Below the pieces are notes generated by a model. It searched no databases. It was not told the DNA's origin and worked only from the letters and a program-made list of their open reading frames with translations. The position numbers were made by a program, and so were the translations under genes. DNA of 64,000 nucleotides. It comes from Acidimicrobiia bacterium (GTDB lineage Bacteria; Actinomycetota; Acidimicrobiia; Acidimicrobiales; Bin134). This document shows positions 42,907 to 52,435 of the stretch, one piece after another (the first letter of the stretch is position 1; the number at the start of each line of letters is the position of its first letter). The stretch covers positions 67,722-131,721 of the forward strand of contig JAJEGM010000053.1 in NCBI GenBank assembly GCA_022819825.1. The letters are read 5' to 3'.

Positions 42907-43674
42907 GTGGCTATCCACACTGAGATTGATGAGCAGGGCATCGCGGTCGTCACCATGGACAATCCCCCCGTGAACGCCCTCAACATCGCCGACACCTATC
43001 GGCTGGCCGAGATCTTCCGCAGCTACAAGCACGACTCCAACGTGCGGGTTGCCATCCTCACCGCGGTGGGCCGGGGATTCAACGCCGGGGTGGACATCAA
43101 GGAGATGCAGGCTATGGAGGGCTTTGAGGGGGTCTTGGGCACCGGAGATGCCTGCTATGAGGCCTTCGGGGCGGTGTACGACTGCGCGGTCCCTGTGATT
43201 GCCGCCGTCCAGGACTTTTGTCTGGGGTTGGGCATCGGCCTCGCGGGGAATTGCGACTTGGTAGTGGCCGCAGAAGGAGTGAAGTTCTCCATGCCCGAGG
43301 TGGACAATGGGGCTCTAGGTGCTGCCACCCACACCGCTCGGCTGGTTCCCGAAAAGGTGATGCGCTGGATGATGTACAGCTGCGAGCCCGTGGCGGCTGA
43401 AGACCTCCAGCGGTGGGGGACTGTGCTTAGCGTTGTCCCGGGAGATGAGCTCATGGACGAAGCCCGAAGGCTGGCCGGGGTGATCGCGTCCAAGCCGCCC
43501 GGAGTGATCCGCAAGGCAAAGTGGTCGATCAACGGGATCGATCCGGTGGACGTGCACCGGAGCTATCGCTTCGAGCAGGGGTTCACCTACGAGCTGAACC
43601 TCATGGGTGAGGGCGACAAGGCTCGGGAGGCCTTCGTCCGAGGCGAGCGGGAGTCGAACAAAGCCGCCCAATAA
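42907..43674 (+). CDS. Enoyl-CoA hydratase/isomerase family protein
   Basis: A 255-residue crotonase. VTMDNPPVNALNIADTYRLAEIF, GRGFNAGVDIKEM and VQDFCLGLGIGLAGNCDLVVAAEGVKFSMPEVDNGALG are the family's motifs, with Glu in MPEVDNG positioned as one active-site acid. GTG start with AAAGGAG 8 nt upstream. It is followed by a GMC oxidoreductase whose ATG overlaps its stop by one base (TAATG), so translation is coupled. Confidence 0.9.
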   Translation: MAIHTEIDEQGIAVVTMDNPPVNALNIADTYRLAEIFRSYKHDSNVRVAILTAVGRGFNAGVDIKEMQAMEGFEGVLGTGDACYEAFGAVYDCAVPVIAAVQDFCLGLGIGLAGNCDLVVAAEGVKFSMPEVDNGALGAATHTARLVPEKVMRWMMYSCEPVAAEDLQRWGTVLSVVPGDELMDEARRLAGVIASKPPGVIRKAKWSINGIDPVDVHRSYRFEQGFTYELNLMGEGDKAREAFVRGERESNKAAQ

Positions 43675-45176
43675 TGGTCGACACCGTCATTGTGGGAGGA
43701 GGCTCCGCGGGTTCGGTCTTGGCCGCCCGGTTGTCAGAAGATCCGGCTTGCCGAGTGCTGCTGCTCGAGGCCGGTCCGGACCACGGAGCCCACTTGCCCC
43801 CTGAATTGGCTGACATCACGGTCTCGTCGCATCCGGATCATGACTGGGGCGATGAGGTGCGTCTTCCCGGAGGCAGAACTCAGCCCTACCCCCGAGGAAG
43901 AGTGCTCGGCGGCAGCTCTGCGGTCAATGGCGGTATCGCCATACGGGCAATGCCCGCAGACTTCGACGCCTGGGGGTTTCCCGAGTGGCGGTGGGAAGCG
44001 ATGCTGGACAGTTTCCGACGGCTGGAGTCGGATCCAGACGGTGAGGAGCGCTGGCATGGCCGCGACGGCCCGCTGACCATCATGCGTACCCCAGAGGCTG
44101 AGCTGCTCCCGGTCCACGCCGCGTTCTATGAGTCGTGCAGGACAGCGGGCTTCGACTACACCGCGGATCACAACGCTCCGAATTCCCACGGCGTCGGCCC
44201 GCTGCCTCGTAATCGCCGTGGGTTGCAGCGTGTGTCCGCTGCTGATGTCTACTTGACCACCCAGGTCAGGAAACGGCCCAACCTTGAGGTGAGGGGCGGC
44301 TGTCTGGCGTTAACGGTGCGATGGAACGGCAACCGAGCCGTTGGAGTGGACGCGGTTTGTGACGGCTGGGCAGAAGCCATCCCTGCCCAGGAGGTCATCT
44401 TGGCCGCTGGGGTCGTCCAATCGCCGATGTTGTTGTGGCGATCGGGGATTGGCCCGGCATCTGAGCTGGCTGGTTTGGGAATCGACGTGGTTGCCGACCG
44501 TCCCGGGGTAGGGGCCAACTTCTCCGATCACCCTGCCATCTATCTTTTTGCAGCACCCAAACCGAAAATGGTGACCCCGGAAGATGTGACCATTCAGACC
44601 CTGCTGCGGTTCACCAGCTCGACGGGACCCGCCAACGATCTCCAGTTGTTCCCCGTGGGGAGGATTGATCTCACCAGCAGTCCCCGACGCCAGGTTGAGG
44701 CTGGCGGCCAGGACACCGTCTTCGCCTTCAACGCGGCGCTGCAACAGGTGGAGGCCCGAGGATCGGTGCGCCCGGTGTCAACTGATCCGGCTGATCCACC
44801 AGCCATCACCTATCCGTTCCTGGCTCATAAGCCCGATCTTGAGCGGCTGGTGGAAGCGGTAGAGCTGAGCTTGGAGCTGCTGGCGACGACCCCATACCGA
44901 AGGGTGGCCCGAGGTCCGCTGTTTCTACCCGATCGACTGACCCGCGATGACCTCTTGGCCTACGTCTTCGCCCGTCATGTGGCCTTTTACCACGGCGCAG
45001 GCACCTGTGCGATGGGTCCAGCCGATGACCGGGCTGCGGTGGTCGGCCCCGACGGCCGGATTTGGGGGACCGAAGGGCTCCGGGTGTGCGACGCGTCAAT
45101 CATGCCGGAGACCCCGAGAGCCAACACGAACTTGAATGTGATCGCGGTAGCAGAGCGGATGGCTGAACTGATCTAG
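43674..45176 (+). CDS. GMC-family FAD oxidoreductase
   Basis: A 500-residue glucose-methanol-choline oxidoreductase. VIVGGGSAGSVLAARLSED binds FAD, RVLGGSSAVNGGIAIRAMPADFD is GMC signature 1, and HVAFYHGAGTCAMG carries the catalytic His motif. IMPETPRANTNLNVIAVAERMAELI is the C-terminal signature. Oxidation of a primary alcohol or choline-like compound is expected; substrate unknown. Coupled to the upstream crotonase. Confidence 0.92.
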   Translation: MVDTVIVGGGSAGSVLAARLSEDPACRVLLLEAGPDHGAHLPPELADITVSSHPDHDWGDEVRLPGGRTQPYPRGRVLGGSSAVNGGIAIRAMPADFDAWGFPEWRWEAMLDSFRRLESDPDGEERWHGRDGPLTIMRTPEAELLPVHAAFYESCRTAGFDYTADHNAPNSHGVGPLPRNRRGLQRVSAADVYLTTQVRKRPNLEVRGGCLALTVRWNGNRAVGVDAVCDGWAEAIPAQEVILAAGVVQSPMLLWRSGIGPASELAGLGIDVVADRPGVGANFSDHPAIYLFAAPKPKMVTPEDVTIQTLLRFTSSTGPANDLQLFPVGRIDLTSSPRRQVEAGGQDTVFAFNAALQQVEARGSVRPVSTDPADPPAITYPFLAHKPDLERLVEAVELSLELLATTPYRRVARGPLFLPDRLTRDDLLAYVFARHVAFYHGAGTCAMGPADDRAAVVGPDGRIWGTEGLRVCDASIMPETPRANTNLNVIAVAERMAELI

Positions 45177-45188
45177 CAGCGAGCTCGA

Positions 45189-46322
<1,134 letters not shown>

Positions 46323-46506
46323 CTCGTGCCTCCGCCGCAAACCGATCGCTATGTTGATATTTTATCCGCGATAGAGGTGAATAATTCTTGAAAAGATGCG
46401 GGATATGGGCCTATACGCGAATAATCTCTCCGCATAGATTCAATCTGTCGGTTATTTTATGTTCTACGAGGTTTGAGTGTTTATCTCGTCGCAAGGAGGC
46501 AGACCA
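46323..46506. promoter_or_regulatory. Divergent ald / Lrp intergenic region
   Basis: This 184-bp region is notably more AT-rich than its surroundings. An ATGCGG (46396-46401) ... CCGCAT (46430-46435) inverted repeat spans 40 bp. Lrp-family proteins bind such AT-rich, degenerate sites, so control of ald by the adjacent regulator is likely. No gene is seen. Confidence 0.45.
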
Positions 46507-46968
46507 GTGTCGGACTTGGACTCAATCGATCGATCAATCCTCAACGAACTCCAGAGCGATGCGCGGATGTCGAACGCGGAACTCGCCGACCGGGTGGGGC
46601 TGTCGCCGTCGGCTTGTTATCGGCGGGTCCGGCGCCTCGAAACCGACGGTGTAATCGCCGGGTACGTGATGATCCTCGATCCCGAAGCCATCAACCGCTC
46701 TCTCGATGTCTTCGTTGAAATCTCCTTGGTGAGCCAGAGCGAGGCGAATCTCCGCCAGTTTGAGAAGGAGGTGGTGGAGTGCCCCGAGGTCATGTCCTGC
46801 CACTTGATGGCCGGTGACGCCGACTACCTCCTCCACCTTGCAGTGGCCGACCAACGCGACTTCGAGCGGATCCACAATCAATATCTGTCCCGCTTCAGCG
46901 GTGTGGGCCGACTCCGATCCAGTTTTGCCATCCGTTCTGTATGGGAGACCACCCGCCACGAGCTTTAG
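46507..46968 (+). CDS. Lrp/AsnC-family transcriptional regulator
   Basis: A 153-residue Lrp/AsnC regulator. DLDSIDRSILNELQSDARMSNAELADRVGLSPSACYRRVRRLETDGVIAGY is the HTH, and the C-terminal RAM ligand domain (SLVSQSEANLRQFEKEVVECPEVMSCHLMAGDADYLLHLAVADQ) follows. The GTG at 46507 has AAGGAGG upstream. It diverges from ald, which it probably senses alanine or a similar amino acid to control. The next gene starts 10 nt downstream, so co-transcription with the UGSC pair is possible. Confidence 0.93.
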   Translation: MSDLDSIDRSILNELQSDARMSNAELADRVGLSPSACYRRVRRLETDGVIAGYVMILDPEAINRSLDVFVEISLVSQSEANLRQFEKEVVECPEVMSCHLMAGDADYLLHLAVADQRDFERIHNQYLSRFSGVGRLRSSFAIRSVWETTRHEL

Positions 46969-46977
46969 CATCAGAGC

Positions 46978-47961
46978 ATGACGACGGCCCCCCAGCACGC
47001 CTATGACTCCTATGAAGCTTTGGTGGAGGACTATTTCGAAAAGGGATGGACTGATGGGCTGCCCATCATGCCTCCGACGCCGGAAAAGGTGGCCGCCTTT
47101 CTGGAGCGCGCCGGCCTCTCTGGGGACGAGGTGCTTGGCACCGTGCCGACCAGAGAGGTGACATGCACCGCGCAACAAGCTGCGGCGAACGCGGTCATGG
47201 CCGGTTGCCTGCCCGAGTACTTCCCCACAGTGGTGGCCGCGGTTCGGGCCCATCTCCATCCCAAGGGCAACTGCCACTCGACCACCGGCACACTGTCGGG
47301 CGCAGCTCAGGCTGTCATCATCAACGGACCAATCCGCAATGAGCTGGGCGTGGCCTCGAGGGCAGGCTGCTTCGGACCTGGATTTCGGGCCAACGCCACC
47401 ATCGGCCGGGCCCTCCGCCTCGTGATCCGCAACGTGTGCCGTGGCATCCCCGGCTTTTTGGACCGGGCCAGCTACTCCACCCCAGCTCGCTACTCCTTCT
47501 GCTTCGGAGAGAATGAAGAGGCATCCGAATGGGAGCCGCTGCACGTCCAGCGGGGTCTAGCCCCTGAGCAGAGCGCGGTTACCGTCCACTCCCTGATGAA
47601 GATGGTCGAGGCCACCGATTTCACCAGTCGCAATGCCGAGGGGGTTTGCGACACGCTGGTCACCAATATCCGGGCCAATGGAATCGCTGGGGACTCTTGG
47701 CTGGGAGAAGACGGCAACGTCGTGATCGTGGTCGGCCACGAGCACCATCGGTTCTTCAATGAGGAAGGGTGGTCGAAAGCAGATATCCAGCAGTATCTGT
47801 GGCCCCGGCTCAACGCGCCGGCCACCAGCGCCACCGACCGGATGGCCCGCATCGGAAAGCCCGAGGGCATTTTGATCGTGGCCGCCGGGGGAGCGGGCAT
47901 GGGGGCCAGCTGGCTCCTGCTACCCCACCTCGCCCTCGCCATCACCGAGCCCATCTCCTAG
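46978..47961 (+). CDS. Conserved 327-residue protein adjacent to the UGSC selenoprotein
   Basis: I do not recognise a catalytic family. It starts with YDSYEALVEDYFEKGWTDGLPIMPPTPEKVAAFLE, and contains GCLPEYFPTVVAAVRAHL, NCHSTTGTLSGAAQAVIINGPIRNELGV, AGCFGPGFRANATIGRALRLVIRNV and a C-terminal ILIVAAGGAGMG. Its position 40 nt before the UGSC gene on the same strand suggests a joint function. Several Cys are spread through it. A TAGCAT box lies 6 nt before its ATG, so it may have its own leaderless promoter. Role unknown. Confidence 0.7.
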   Translation: MTTAPQHAYDSYEALVEDYFEKGWTDGLPIMPPTPEKVAAFLERAGLSGDEVLGTVPTREVTCTAQQAAANAVMAGCLPEYFPTVVAAVRAHLHPKGNCHSTTGTLSGAAQAVIINGPIRNELGVASRAGCFGPGFRANATIGRALRLVIRNVCRGIPGFLDRASYSTPARYSFCFGENEEASEWEPLHVQRGLAPEQSAVTVHSLMKMVEATDFTSRNAEGVCDTLVTNIRANGIAGDSWLGEDGNVVIVVGHEHHRFFNEEGWSKADIQQYLWPRLNAPATSATDRMARIGKPEGILIVAAGGAGMGASWLLLPHLALAITEPIS

Positions 47962-47988
47962 CCGCTGCCCGGACGCGCGCTTGTCGGC

Positions 47989-48000
47989 TAGTCTGAAGCC
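47989..48000 (+). promoter_or_regulatory. Putative leaderless promoter -10 box of the selenoprotein gene
   Basis: TAGTCT (47989-47994) lies 6 nt before the ATG at 48001 and fits TANNNT. No Shine-Dalgarno sequence is present. A matching -35 is not obvious. Confidence 0.4.
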
Positions 48001-48549
48001 ATGGCGACCCTCATCGGCCTCGATCCCACCTCGGGCCCGTTCGACCGCACCGACGACCATGATTTTTCTCCCCGGCCGGCCAGCTTGGACGGGGCGGTCG
48101 TCGCTTTGGTGGCCAACGGCCTCGGAGAGGGGGAGATCTTCCTGGATGCGCTCTATGACGAGCTGAACAAGTTGAGCGATCTGCAAGCCCCGCTCAAGGT
48201 GGTCAAGAGCTCGGTGTCCATTCCCCCTGATCCGGGAGACTGGAGTCGGTTGACCGAGGAGGCAACCGTCGCCATCACCGGCTTCGGCGGTTGAGGCAGC
48301 TGTAGCGCCCGCAGTTTGCGGGACGCAGTGGAGTTGGAGTGGGCCGGTGTTCCCAGCATCGCCATCGTCCACGAGGAGATGAGGGGATCGGCCCAGGCCA
48401 TCGCCCGAGTCAGCGGATGCCCCGACTACGAGTTCCTAACCGTCGACTATCCGTGGGTTCCCATCGCCATCTGGTCTAAAGAGGAGTGCTTGGATCTCGC
48501 CGAGATCATGGCGCCTAAGGTTCTGGCCGCGTTGACCGGCCAGAGCTGA
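48001..48549 (+). CDS. UGSC-family selenoprotein with in-frame UGA (Sec98)
   Basis: The frame is open from 48001 to 48549 except for TGA at 48292-48294. Before it the protein reads LDGAVVALVANGLGEGEIFLDALYDEL ... EEATVAITGFGG; after it GSCSARSLRDAVELEWAGVPSIAIVHEEM. Reading the TGA as selenocysteine gives 182 residues with U98-G-S-C101, the defining motif of the UGSC family, whose members carry Sec or Cys there. A hairpin of SECIS type starts 10 nt after the TGA. The UGSC pair would be a redox active site. The 3' end overlaps the converging MFS gene by 35 nt. Requires selenocysteine machinery elsewhere in the genome. Confidence 0.88.
48305..48326 (+). promoter_or_regulatory. Bacterial SECIS-like hairpin for Sec98
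   Basis: CCCGCA (48308-48313), a GTT loop and TGCGGG (48317-48322) form a perfect 6-bp stem. An outer GCG/CGC stem (48305-48307 with 48324-48326) is separated by a one-base bulge. The loop begins with G, 19 nt after the UGA, within the spacing known for bacterial SECIS elements. It lies inside the coding sequence, as expected in bacteria. Confidence 0.8.
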
Positions 48550-49885
48550 TCGTTCGTTCCGCCACCGCGGAGTTTGATGAAGAAATAGCGGCAGCGCCGA
48601 AGACCCCGACCGCGGCCACCGCCGCGCCCAGCCAAAAGGCGTTGGCAAAAGCCGCACCAGTGCCACTCTCTCCCACGGCCAGCACCAGAACCTGGACCCC
48701 CGCGGCTGTACCCAGGCTGGTGAGCGTCTGGAACATCCCGGTTGCTGCTCCCAGACGATCCATCGGGACCGACCCCACTACCGACACCTGGTACGCCGGT
48801 CCGGCTACTCCTAACCCCGCGCCGGCCAGGGCAAGGCCCAGCACGACCAGAACCACGGCATCGACCAGGGATCCCGCGGCAAAAGACACCATGGCCGACA
48901 CCACTAGGACGCTGCCCAGACAAGACGTCCACCGTTCACCCTTGGTAGCGGTCAGCCGACCGCCCACCGGCGAGCTGAGGCTGAAGCAGATCAGTCGTAC
49001 TACCAGAAAGACAGTTGCTGCTGTCAGTGTGTACCCGTACCGCTGCTGCAGGATCTGGGGCGCGAGGATGAAGCCGCCCATATAGGCCGCGTTGGCCGTG
49101 GCTGAGGCCACCACCGGACCGGCATAGTTCCGGCGGCGAAACCACTCGAGCGGGACCATCGGATGCGCCGAGTGCCGCTCGATGGCCACGAACGACCAGA
49201 TGGTTGGCGGCACGAGGGCAAGGAGCGCAATTGCCGCTGGGTGGCCGAAGCCCAGGGTGGCGCCCCTATCCAGAGCCACCATCAAGACGACTACCGCGGC
49301 GACCAGGCTGAGCGCGCCCGTGACGTCAATCGGCTTGGCCTCGCCAGCACGGGTAGGACGCACCACGATCACGGCGGCGATCAAACCGAGCGCGGCGATT
49401 GGGGTATAGACCGCGAAGATCGCCCGCCAGCCCAGCGCATCCACCAAAGCGCCCCCGGTGACCAAACCGATGGCTGGTCCTCCCACGGCCGCGAATTGGA
49501 ACCATCCCATAGCCCGAGCCCGTTGATTGACCGGGAACGCAGCCATCATGATGGCCATCCCGTTGGGGATCATCATGGCTCCACCCAGCCCGAACAATGC
49601 CCGAAACGCAATGAAACTCAAGGCATCCCAGGCCAACCCGCACACTCCCGTAGCTGCGGTGAACACGGTCAAGCCAAGGATCAGCATCCGACGGTGGCCC
49701 CACGAGTCGCCCAGGGTCCCGAATACCGTGGTCCCCGCAGCCAACCCGAGAAACGGTGCGGAGACCGCCCACGACAAGGTGGTGTTGGTGGTGCCCAGAC
49801 TCTCCGAGATGTCCGTTAGCGAGGCTCCAATGATGGTCATGGTGGAGCCAAACACCACCTGACCAGCGAGCAGGGTTACGAGCAA
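48515..49885 (-). CDS. MFS transporter, DHA2-like drug/solute efflux type
   Basis: A membrane protein of about 456 residues. GTLGDSWGHRRMLILGL is the MFS motif A, FRALFGLGGAMMIPNGMAIM the early helix motif, and PAIGLVTGGALVDALGWRAIFAVYTPIAALGL motif C. 12-14 helices are expected, of the EmrB/QacA-like type. The start is uncertain: TTG at 49885 is used, but the in-frame extension (AYAWRLL) also looks like membrane-protein sequence. Its 3' end overlaps the selenoprotein gene on the other strand. Substrate unknown. Confidence 0.88.
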   Translation of the reverse strand: MLVTLLAGQVVFGSTMTIIGASLTDISESLGTTNTTLSWAVSAPFLGLAAGTTVFGTLGDSWGHRRMLILGLTVFTAATGVCGLAWDALSFIAFRALFGLGGAMMIPNGMAIMMAAFPVNQRARAMGWFQFAAVGGPAIGLVTGGALVDALGWRAIFAVYTPIAALGLIAAVIVVRPTRAGEAKPIDVTGALSLVAAVVVLMVALDRGATLGFGHPAAIALLALVPPTIWSFVAIERHSAHPMVPLEWFRRRNYAGPVVASATANAAYMGGFILAPQILQQRYGYTLTAATVFLVVRLICFSLSSPVGGRLTATKGERWTSCLGSVLVVSAMVSFAAGSLVDAVVLVVLGLALAGAGLGVAGPAYQVSVVGSVPMDRLGAATGMFQTLTSLGTAAGVQVLVLAVGESGTGAAFANAFWLGAAVAAVGVFGAAAISSSNSAVAERTISSGRSTRPEP

Positions 49886-49935
49886 CCGCCAGGCGTACGC
49901 CGCATCGTGCGGCTGTTGATGAGTTGTTGGGGAGC

Positions 49936-50256
49936 TCAGTCTTTCAGCTCGATCAGGATCTCGTAGTAGGGCTCGGTGCCGGTATTGACCGCGGTCTCTA
50001 TGCCGCCCTTGGAGATGAACATGGGCTGACCGGGGATGACGTCGCCTTCAACCAGTCCGGAGAATTCCCCGGCTGTGTCTGGCTCGAAATCTCCCGCGAT
50101 CTTGTCGCCCGACACCTGGACCAGCACGTAGTCAAGATCGTGCCGATGAAGGTCAGACCGCTCGCCAGGGTCCAAGCGCATCTCCCAGATCCGCACGCGG
50201 TCGTTCTCCATCAGCAGTTTGGTGGCCACATCGCCGAATGCCCGCTTTTCGCTCAT
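49936..50256 (-). CDS. Small cupin-domain protein
   Basis: A 106-residue cupin. MRLDPGERSDLHRHDLDYVLVQVSGDKIAGDF carries the H-x-H-x(3)-D/Y metal motif, with GDVIPGQPMFISKGGIETAVNTGTEPYYEILIEL completing the barrel. Function unknown. TATGCT lies 7 nt before the ATG at 50256, so it may be leaderless. It diverges from the phosphotransferase gene. Confidence 0.78.
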   Translation of the reverse strand: MSEKRAFGDVATKLLMENDRVRIWEMRLDPGERSDLHRHDLDYVLVQVSGDKIAGDFEPDTAGEFSGLVEGDVIPGQPMFISKGGIETAVNTGTEPYYEILIELKD

Positions 50257-50288
50257 GGGTCGCAGCATATACGTGCTAAGCCATCGGG

Positions 50289-51647
50289 ATGGCTGAAGAG
50301 CTCAAGCACGACCTGCCCGATGGAATGACCGACTGGATCGCCGAGGCGGGAGGCGGTCGTATCACCCATCTGAAGCGCCACATCGCCCGAAGGGAGGCGT
50401 GGGTGGTGGACGTCACCCGTCCCGATGGGTCGGTGGCGGAATACTTCCTGCGGCTGGACCGCGAAGGGGATGGCAGCGGCACACACTCGGTGAAGAGCGA
50501 GGCCAAGGTGCAGACCGCGTTGGTCGAGACTGGCATGAAGGTTCCCGCCATCTGCGCTTGGAGCGAGGATCTCCAAGCCGCGTTGCACCAGCGGATGCCA
50601 GGTCGGGCCGACCTGGACAACGCCGACCCCGAAGAGCAGGCCGCGGTGCTCGAGGACTTCATCCAACAGCTAGTGCTGCTTCACTCGCTGGATCCCGACT
50701 CGCTCGGGCTCGACCACATGCCCATTCCCACCACCTCCGCCCAGTGCGCGTTGGGTGAGATCGACTTCGTAGAGCAGTTCCTCGGCGGCATGGTGACGGA
50801 TCCGCTGTACACGTATTCGCTCCAGTGGATCCGCAACCATGTTCCCGAGCCCCTCGACCGGGTGAGCCTCTTGCAGGGCGACACCGGGCCGGCCAACTTC
50901 ATGTTCCATGAAGGGCAGGTAAGCGCCATCGTGGACTGGGAGTGGGCTCACTACGGCGATCCCATGGAGGACTTCGGCAACATCTGCACCCGGGAGTTCT
51001 TCTGCCCCTCGACTCCCGATGAGGGCCTTGGCCCGATCTTTCGCCGATATGAGGAGCTTTCGGGATTTCCGGTTCACCTCGACTCGGTTCGGTACTACCG
51101 AGTGCAGCAGTTCGTGCGGTCCATCGTCTCACTGGCTCGCATTACCGTGATCAACGACCCCCAGATGCCCAACGGCATGAACTGGGCCTACCGCTATATC
51201 TGCGAGCGGGCCACCTGCGAGGCGCTTGCCGATGCCATGGGCATCGAGTTGGAGCGTCCAGAACTTCCCCAGGTCGAAATGGGCTCCTCGCTGGAGAGCG
51301 TGGTGATCCAGAACCTGCGCGATGAGGTACTGCCCGCCGCGGACGGCGACTACCCGCGCCATCGCCTTGAGCACGCCACTCTGTTGGTTGAATGCCTGGA
51401 CCGCCAGAAGCAACTCGGCCCCCATCTCGCCGACATCGAATTGGACGAGATCGCGGCGCTGACTGGCCGGCGGGCGGACACGCTCGAAGAGGGATTGATG
51501 GACTTGGATACGGCCATCCAAGACCAGAGTGCGGGAAACGAGGAGGAAGTGCTCCGCTATTTGGCCCGCCGGTCCTGGCGCTTGGAGTACCTGTGGAAGC
51601 CGGTGGTGGACCTGTTCCCTGGACGCACCTTTTCAAGAATCGACTAG
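50289..51647 (+). CDS. APH-family phosphotransferase
   Basis: A 452-residue aminoglycoside-phosphotransferase/choline-kinase-fold protein. LLQGDTGPANFMF is the Brenner motif with Gln in place of the usual His, and IVDWEWAHYGDPMEDFGNI is the metal-binding DxD/E segment. The C-terminal 140 residues (about 310 on) are an extra helical domain. The usual role of this subfamily is phosphorylation of a small alcohol, often near acyl-CoA dehydrogenases; here no such partner is adjacent. Antibiotic resistance cannot be inferred. ATG at 50289. Confidence 0.8.
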   Translation: MAEELKHDLPDGMTDWIAEAGGGRITHLKRHIARREAWVVDVTRPDGSVAEYFLRLDREGDGSGTHSVKSEAKVQTALVETGMKVPAICAWSEDLQAALHQRMPGRADLDNADPEEQAAVLEDFIQQLVLLHSLDPDSLGLDHMPIPTTSAQCALGEIDFVEQFLGGMVTDPLYTYSLQWIRNHVPEPLDRVSLLQGDTGPANFMFHEGQVSAIVDWEWAHYGDPMEDFGNICTREFFCPSTPDEGLGPIFRRYEELSGFPVHLDSVRYYRVQQFVRSIVSLARITVINDPQMPNGMNWAYRYICERATCEALADAMGIELERPELPQVEMGSSLESVVIQNLRDEVLPAADGDYPRHRLEHATLLVECLDRQKQLGPHLADIELDEIAALTGRRADTLEEGLMDLDTAIQDQSAGNEEEVLRYLARRSWRLEYLWKPVVDLFPGRTFSRID

Positions 51648-52435
51648 CGCCGACTCATCATCTCGATCGCCTGATCGAGGTAACTGTTGGGGTCGGCTCG
51701 CTTGGCCTGAGCGGTCTGTAGCAGGGCGGGGGCGGCAAATCCCTCGAAGTCTTCGTTGCCTAGTTTGGCAATCAGCGCTTTGGCCACATCCACCGGGTCC
51801 ATGAAGGCATCAGGCGGCTGGGGGAACGGGTCGTCGTTTCCCGGCTTCGGGGTGGAGAACTCGGTGGCGGTGGAGCCGGGGGTGAACAGATGGGCCTGAA
51901 CTCCGGTCCCGGCCAGATCAAAATAAAGGCCTTCGGTGAACAGATTGAGAGCGGCTTTGGCCGCAGCATAGGCCCCCGTACGAAACGCCATCGACTGCGT
52001 GCCCATCGATGACACGTTTACGATGGCCCCCGAGTCCCGCTCCAACATGTAGGGCAGCAGAGCCATGGTGAGCCGGGCCGAACCGGTGAAGTTCACCGCC
52101 ATCGTCTCGTCTAGTTCCTCAGGAGTAAGCCGCTTCATCGACCGTCGCCGGGGAGCACCGGCGTTGTTGACCAGCACATCGATGGGCCCCATTTCGGCCC
52201 AGGCGCGATCGGCGAACGGGGCCACGCTTTCCAAATCGACCAGATCCAGCGTCCACCAGCAGCCGTCACCACCAGCATCCCGCACTTCTTGGAGAACTTG
52301 TTCGAGACGATCACCCCGACGGGCGCCCAAGCCCACGTACGCCCCCGCCCGGCCAAGTTCAACCGCCAGGGCAGCTCCGATGCCCGAAGAAGCGCCGGTG
52401 ACCAGCACTCGTTGTCCGGTGGGATCCCATCTCAT
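51644..52435 (-). CDS. SDR-family oxidoreductase
   Basis: A 263-residue short-chain dehydrogenase. TGASSGIGAALAVEL, NNAGAPRRRS and YAAAK with the Ser of NVSSMGTQ form the conserved sites. GARRGDRL after beta-2 suggests NADP preference. An unusual C-terminal 50 residues (QTAQAKRADPNSYLDQAIEMM) contribute no clear motif. Its start overlaps the stop of the SDR gene before it (ATGA, 52432-52435), so the two are coupled. Its stop is inside a CTAG shared with the phosphotransferase. Confidence 0.88.
   Translation of the reverse strand: MRWDPTGQRVLVTGASSGIGAALAVELGRAGAYVGLGARRGDRLEQVLQEVRDAGGDGCWWTLDLVDLESVAPFADRAWAEMGPIDVLVNNAGAPRRRSMKRLTPEELDETMAVNFTGSARLTMALLPYMLERDSGAIVNVSSMGTQSMAFRTGAYAAAKAALNLFTEGLYFDLAGTGVQAHLFTPGSTATEFSTPKPGNDDPFPQPPDAFMDPVDVAKALIAKLGNEDFEGFAAPALLQTAQAKRADPNSYLDQAIEMMSRR

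Noticed and set aside
48292-48294. TGA as a nonsense mutation splitting a gene into two
   Set aside because: Both halves fit one family around a UGSC motif and a SECIS-like hairpin follows at the proper distance.
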